Assembly (NCBI GenBank): GCA_900757265.1
Contig: CAAENW010000019.1
Span: 1 to 9,704 of the forward strand
Source: an uncultured Collinsella sp.
GTDB lineage: Bacteria > Actinomycetota > Coriobacteriia > Coriobacteriales > Coriobacteriaceae
DNA: 9,704 bases
Direction of reading: 5' to 3'
The position numbers were made by a program, and so were the translations under genes. Of the stretch, positions 6,389 through 9,704 are shown piece by piece; the stretch's first letter is position 1, and each line of letters opens with the position of its first letter. The notes under the pieces were generated by a model. The model saw only the letters and a list, made by a program, of their open reading frames with translations, did not search any database and was not told where the DNA came from.

Positions 6389-7729
6389 GTGAAGTCCCTC
6401 ACCTCTTTTGCAAAGCGCTCAGCCCAGCTTGCCGCCGGCTTTGTCTGCGCTATCGCCCTTGCCGCTGGCGTGCCCACCGTCGCCGGCGCCCAAGTACTCA
6501 CGACCGACAATGTTTGCGGCAAAACCGCCGATGCGCGCGGCATCACGGCCGAAAACCTGCCCGATATCGATGCGACCAATGCCCTCGTCATGGGCAAAGA
6601 CGGCACCGTCTACTATGGGCGCGGCGCCGATGAGCAGGTTAAAATCGCCTCGATCACCAAGGTCATGACCGCAATCCTAACCGTCGAGAATTGCAAGATG
6701 GACGAGAAGGTCACGGTGAGCAACGCCGCAGCCACCGTGGGTAATTCGACCGCCGGCTTGCTCGAAGGTGACGAGCTTACCGTGGAGCAGGCACTGCGCG
6801 GCCTGATGATTCCCTCGGGCAACGACGCCGCCGTCGTGCTCGCCGAATATGTGGGCAAGAAGATCGACCCTAAGACCAAAGACGCCGAGGCAACCTTTGT
6901 GAAGGCCATGAACGAGCGCGCTAAGAAGCTCGGCTGCACCGGTACGCTTTTTGAAAACCCGCATGGTCTGGACTTTGATGAGTGGGCTGGCGATATGCAC
7001 TCAACCGCACACGACGTAGCGCTGATGATGCAGGAGGCCATGAAAAACGACACGATCCGCGAGGTCGTAGCGAGCGAGGATTCCTGGATCGAGGTCACGG
7101 GCGCCGACGGCACCGACCATTCGCATTCCATGGACACGCACAACGTTTTGCTCGGTCAGGACGGAAACATTGGCGGCAAGACCGGCACCACCGACGACGC
7201 GGGCTACTGCTTTACGAGCGCCTACAACCGCGACGGCGACGAGATCTACACTGTTATTTTGAACTCCACCACCACCGACCAGCGCTTTACCGATACCGCC
7301 AGCCTTGCCAACTGGTACTACGGCCACAAGGTGACGGTCGCAATCGCCAACACGCAGGAAAAGACCGCCAACGGCAACCCGCTTATGGCGCGCATTGGCC
7401 AAACCGACTGGACGGATAAGACGATCGACGCCACACTCGCCGATCCTACGGCGCAAGCGACCGTGTTTTCCCTTGCCGGCGAGGTGACCGAAAAGGTTAG
7501 CTACGACGATCTTTCGGGCACGGTGCATGTGGGCGACAAGGTGGGCAGCGTCACGCTCAAGCAGGACGGCACCAAGATCGCCGTCATGGACCTAGTTGCC
7601 GACGAGGAAGGCGCAGGGCCGAATCCCATTGAATGGCTCCTTGTGAAGCTTGATCGCTTGGGCCGTCGCATCGACAACCGCCCGCTCACGGCAGAAAGCG
7701 AGACCGTCGCCAAGGCGCCCGAGGTGTAG
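6389..7729 (+). CDS. Serine-type D-Ala-D-Ala carboxypeptidase (low-molecular-mass PBP, peptidase S11)
   Basis: A secreted DacA/DacF-type enzyme that removes the terminal D-alanine from peptidoglycan pentapeptide stems. Numbered from the GTG at 6389 (446 residues): signal peptide ~1-34 (VKSLTSFAKRSAQL, hydrophobic core, AGA cleavage site), catalytic SITK with Ser88 and Lys91, second motif SGN at 143-145 and KTG at 264-266. All three penicillin-binding motifs are intact. A C-terminal beta-rich domain (~315-405) follows, then an amphipathic stretch IEWLLVKLDRLGRRI that could anchor it to the membrane, as in PBP5. The frame is open from an ATG at 6278, but the first 37 residues there are not signal-like, have no ribosome binding site, and precede the likely -10, so the GTG start is preferred although its own SD (GAAAG) is weak. 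It is not VanY, which is a zinc enzyme. Confidence 0.92.
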   Translation: MKSLTSFAKRSAQLAAGFVCAIALAAGVPTVAGAQVLTTDNVCGKTADARGITAENLPDIDATNALVMGKDGTVYYGRGADEQVKIASITKVMTAILTVENCKMDEKVTVSNAAATVGNSTAGLLEGDELTVEQALRGLMIPSGNDAAVVLAEYVGKKIDPKTKDAEATFVKAMNERAKKLGCTGTLFENPHGLDFDEWAGDMHSTAHDVALMMQEAMKNDTIREVVASEDSWIEVTGADGTDHSHSMDTHNVLLGQDGNIGGKTGTTDDAGYCFTSAYNRDGDEIYTVILNSTTTDQRFTDTASLANWYYGHKVTVAIANTQEKTANGNPLMARIGQTDWTDKTIDATLADPTAQATVFSLAGEVTEKVSYDDLSGTVHVGDKVGSVTLKQDGTKIAVMDLVADEEGAGPNPIEWLLVKLDRLGRRIDNRPLTAESETVAKAPEV

Positions 7730-7753
7730 GGCGCAAGAATAATAAGCCCACTG

Positions 7754-7786
7754 AAAGGAGGCGTCCGAAAGGATGCCTCCTTTTTT
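7754..7786 (+). terminator. Rho-independent terminator of the carboxypeptidase gene
   Basis: A 13-bp stem (7754-7766 with 7771-7783, one G-U wobble) capped by a GAAA tetraloop is followed by six T residues. It lies 24 bases past the stop codon. This is a textbook intrinsic terminator. The stem contains AAAGGAGG followed by an ATG, but this is terminator sequence, not a translation start. Confidence 0.93.
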
Positions 7787-7805
7787 GAGGTTCGAATCCC
7801 CAGCT
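7786..7805 (+). repeat. Inverted partial copy of the tRNA-Ser T-arm
   Basis: Positions 7786-7805 on the plus strand match the T-arm and the start of the acceptor 3' side of the neighbouring tRNA-Ser (minus strand 7887-7868) at 19 of 20 bases, with 17 contiguous identical bases (7789-7805). The similarity stops sharply after AGCT. It could be a decayed tRNA copy, an old integration attachment scar or a recombination product; the sequence alone does not decide. Confidence 0.7.
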
Positions 7806-7819
7806 AACGTGGTTCAACT

Positions 7820-7845
7820 AAAAAAGGGTCCCTTTCGGAACCCTT
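7820..7845 (-). terminator. Rho-independent terminator of tRNA-Ser
   Basis: On the minus strand, AAGGGTTCC, a GAAA loop and GGGACCCTT form a 9-bp stem (7837-7845 with 7824-7832, one wobble pair) followed by a T-tract (A run at 7820-7825 on the plus strand). It lies 14 bases beyond the CCA end of the tRNA and converges with the carboxypeptidase terminator. Confidence 0.9.
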
Positions 7846-7859
7846 CTTTAAAGTCTTAC

Positions 7860-7950
7860 TGGCGGAGAGCTGGGGATTCGAACCCCAGATGCCCTTTTGG
7901 GGCATACTCGCTTAGCAGGCGAGCACCTTCGGCCTCTCGGTCAGCTCTCC
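7860..7950 (-). tRNA. tRNA-Ser (anticodon GCU), CCA encoded
   Basis: A 91-base class II tRNA. The acceptor stem GGAGAGC pairs perfectly with GCTCTCC, followed by discriminator G and an encoded CCA. The D-arm region begins TGACCGAGAGGCC; the anticodon stem-loop is CTCGC-CTGCTAA-GCGAG with anticodon GCT, reading AGC and AGU serine codons. A long variable arm (TATGCCCCAAAAGGGCAT) is typical of serine tRNAs, and the T arm is CTGGGGTTCGAATCCCCAG. All arms fold cleanly, so it should be functional. Confidence 0.97.
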
Positions 7951-7961
7951 GTAACAGCCGT

Positions 7962-7993
7962 TCTATAGTAACCAAACAGCCAAGGATGAGCAA
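7962..7993 (-). promoter_or_regulatory. Candidate promoter for tRNA-Ser
   Basis: Minus-strand TTGCTC (plus-strand 7988-7993) and TACTAT (7965-7970) are spaced 17 bases and lie just upstream of the tRNA. TATAGA (7962-7967) overlaps as an alternative -10. Neither hexamer is a strong match. No convincing terminator follows the upstream TPR-like gene, so read-through transcription from it is also possible. Confidence 0.35.
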
Positions 7994-8042
7994 GAGGAAA
8001 TTTTCTAATTGCCTAGCAGCCTTTCCTTCTTGAAAGCTTCGC

Positions 8043-9704
8043 CTACCCCAGCGAGCGGTTGAGGGAGCCGAGCTCGTCGTTGCCCATGGTGCGCCACATT
8101 TGGAAGATACAACCGCGCGCCAGGAAAAAGAAACCGTTGTCGACCAGTTGCACAGCGGCATCTGCCAGCTGATTCGTCACGGCGGACACTGGCGGCAGCT
8201 CTAGTCCAGCCTTATGGATGGTCTCGACCGCTTCCTCGAACGTCGGAGGCTCGCTGACGCCCATCTCGTTCATAAGGCCCTGCATTTCTTCCAGCGCGCT
8301 GCTGCCCGACTCCTCGCCGCGCGGCACCAGACGGTAACAAGCCAGCGCCAGGTCGAGCTGATCGCAATTCCAATAGGCAAACGCCAAGCGATAGAACAGG
8401 TAGCCGATTGCAGAACGATCGCTGGCAATACGTAGGCCGTGGCGCGCCACCTCGATAATCTCGTCAAAGCGCTCCAGACGCGCAAGCACGTTGATGAGCG
8501 CAAAGTGCGACTGCATGGACGAGCGCGCCAGATCGTAAAGATGGCGCACCTCGGGCAGTGCTCGTTCAAAGTCCTCTTGCTCGGCGTAAAAGCTGCAGAT
8601 CTCGTGCTGGGCAAAGTACAGCGCATCGGGCGCACGAAGGATTCGCACAGAGCGGTCTTCTTCCAACACCGGTAGCACCATGCGCACCAGCTGGTTATCG
8701 CAAAACTGCGTTTGAACCGGACCTGTCGCCAAAAGCTCGGCGACGGCGCACTTAGCCTCCAACTCCTCAACAAGACGGGAAAAGCCTTCAAAAGCACCTG
8801 TACGGTCGACTTTTGCCTGCTCGCGCAATTCAACAACACGGGCCACGTATGGGTCGTCGTCCTCTTCCATGACCTCCAGCTCGTCAGCCGTATCGGCAAG
8901 CAGCAGATCGCGCAGCGCCGGCGGCAGCATGCGATGGTCATCACGCGGACGAGCATGAACCTCCGCCGGCTCAATCGTCTCCGGAGCGGTTGACTCATAC
9001 GCCTCAAGCACACGCTTGCACGGCATATCGTCCATGTCCATGCTCTCAAGATCCTTGGCGACAGGCACGCAATCGGCCAGATAGGCCGCGCGCCCAAAGA
9101 AATACGTTGCGACAACGCACTCGCCCTGCTCACTGTCGGGAGCAGCAATCTGCACATAGCAGCGCGTGATGCAGGTGCCCGCGGCAAAACACGCTGCCGC
9201 AAGCGTGAGCGCCACGCGCGCATCGTGCTCCGCGGCCCAGATCGTGCGCGTGTCCTCGTCCAGCTCGTGCCAGGCGTCATCTTGAGCGTCGTATTCACGT
9301 TGCGGCATGGCATCAACGACAGACTGCCCAAACCGAACGAGCATAATCCCCTCGGCAACGTTTGCCCGATAGGTATAGTCGAGCCGCGTGACCACGTTAA
9401 GCGCCTCGACAATACGCGCGAAGCGGGTACGCACATCCCACTCACCGCCCGGCTGGCAAGCCACCGTACCCGGTTTGCCCCACGGGTTATCGCTCGAGGC
9501 CGTATCAAGCAGTCGGGGAACATCGTTGGTCGTCTTGGCGATATGCCACGCATCAAAGAGCGCGCAGCCCTCAAGGCTCGGCGAGGATGCCGCAGGGACC
9601 AATCCGGCCCCGATGTGCTCAAGGATGCCGGAGAGACGGTTAAGACGGCACTCGATGGCAAGCAGCATGTCAATCTCGTCCTGGTCCAGCAGGCTGCGAT
9701 CAAA
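8043..9704 (-). CDS. Large TPR-like protein of unknown function (5' end outside window)
   Basis: The reading frame runs without a stop to the right edge. An internal ATG at 9668 would give 541 residues, but the 12 codons before it (FDRSLLDQDEID) continue the same helical, charged pattern and no ribosome binding site is evident, so the true start is probably beyond the window. Numbered from that ATG: an N-terminal region rich in Trp and acidic residues (~1-200) with no family I recognise, an acidic linker (~257-273, DTADELEVMEEDDDP), then three helix-turn-helix repeats like tetratricopeptides at ~349-381 (YAEQEDFERALPEVRHLYDL), ~388-415 (LINVLARLERFDEIIEVARH) and ~422-449 (YRLAFAYWNCDQLDLALACY). 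No signal peptide or membrane segment is visible, so it is probably a cytoplasmic scaffold or interaction protein. The function is unknown. Confidence 0.8.
   Translation of the reverse strand, partial: FDRSLLDQDEIDMLLAIECRLNRLSGILEHIGAGLVPAASSPSLEGCALFDAWHIAKTTNDVPRLLDTASSDNPWGKPGTVACQPGGEWDVRTRFARIVEALNVVTRLDYTYRANVAEGIMLVRFGQSVVDAMPQREYDAQDDAWHELDEDTRTIWAAEHDARVALTLAAACFAAGTCITRCYVQIAAPDSEQGECVVATYFFGRAAYLADCVPVAKDLESMDMDDMPCKRVLEAYESTAPETIEPAEVHARPRDDHRMLPPALRDLLLADTADELEVMEEDDDPYVARVVELREQAKVDRTGAFEGFSRLVEELEAKCAVAELLATGPVQTQFCDNQLVRMVLPVLEEDRSVRILRAPDALYFAQHEICSFYAEQEDFERALPEVRHLYDLARSSMQSHFALINVLARLERFDEIIEVARHGLRIASDRSAIGYLFYRLAFAYWNCDQLDLALACYRLVPRGEESGSSALEEMQGLMNEMGVSEPPTFEEAVETIHKAGLELPPVSAVTNQLADAAVQLVDNGFFFLARGCIFQMWRTMGNDELGSLNRSLG

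Noticed and set aside
7773..8033. 86-codon plus-strand frame with the peptide AGDSNPRCPFGAYSL
   Set aside because: It begins in the terminator stem and runs antisense through the tRNA-Ser gene. This peptide is a well-known false ORF produced by tRNA antisense sequence.
7980..8042. Possible terminator after the TPR-like gene
   Set aside because: Several short imperfect inverted repeats exist, but none has a strong stem followed by a T-tract.
8270..9703. 477-codon minus-strand frame overlapping the TPR-like gene
   Set aside because: It is a frame-shifted shadow: its product is dominated by Arg, Ser, Cys and Trp, while the other frame shows normal composition and repeat helices.
1..9704. CRISPR arrays, insertion sequences or phage genes
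   Set aside because: No regularly spaced repeats, transposase, integrase or phage structural protein was seen on either strand. The only mobile-DNA hint is the inverted T-arm copy beside tRNA-Ser.

Overview
The window looks like chromosome from a high-G+C Gram-positive, most likely a Coriobacteriia member such as Collinsella. This is inferred from G/C-rich third codon positions, strong AGGAGG-type ribosome binding sites, a split CpsC/CpsD-type polysaccharide module, VanR/VanS-style regulators and a tRNA gene with an encoded CCA end. No sequence search was possible, so the taxon is a guess from style.

Layout, left to right. Positions 1-836 (minus strand) hold the start of an exopolysaccharide operon: a Wzz/CpsC-type chain-length protein followed by the N-terminus of a CpsD-type tyrosine kinase that runs off the left edge. 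After a gap of about 195 bases (a terminator and a candidate promoter), 1032-4128 (minus) holds a phosphate block: pstB, then a PhoP-like response regulator and a PhoR-like sensor kinase, transcribed in that order. Upstream of it, 4232-6191 (minus) encodes a second two-component pair, VanR-like regulator then VanS-like kinase. A short intergenic region separates this pair from a divergent plus-strand gene at 6389-7729 for a secreted penicillin-binding D,D-carboxypeptidase. That gene ends in a strong terminator facing a minus-strand tRNA-Ser(GCU) with its own terminator. From 8043 to the right edge, on the minus strand, lies a large TPR-like protein of unknown function whose start is outside the window.

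How the genes may work together. PstB energises phosphate import, and the adjacent PhoP/PhoR pair is the usual phosphate-starvation switch. Upstream of pstB are three 7-base direct repeats with an exact 11-base period, resembling an actinobacterial PHO box, so pstB and probably phoPR may be autoregulated. The other Pst components are not in the window. The VanR/VanS-like pair beside a D-Ala-D-Ala carboxypeptidase suggests, but does not prove, a cell-wall regulatory link.

Most points for a second look are non-coding: the PHO-box-like array and two phased TATCGATA palindromes before pstB, and an inverted 20-base copy of the tRNA-Ser T-arm between the two converging terminators. I saw no CRISPR array, insertion sequence, prophage gene or clearly undescribed multi-gene system.
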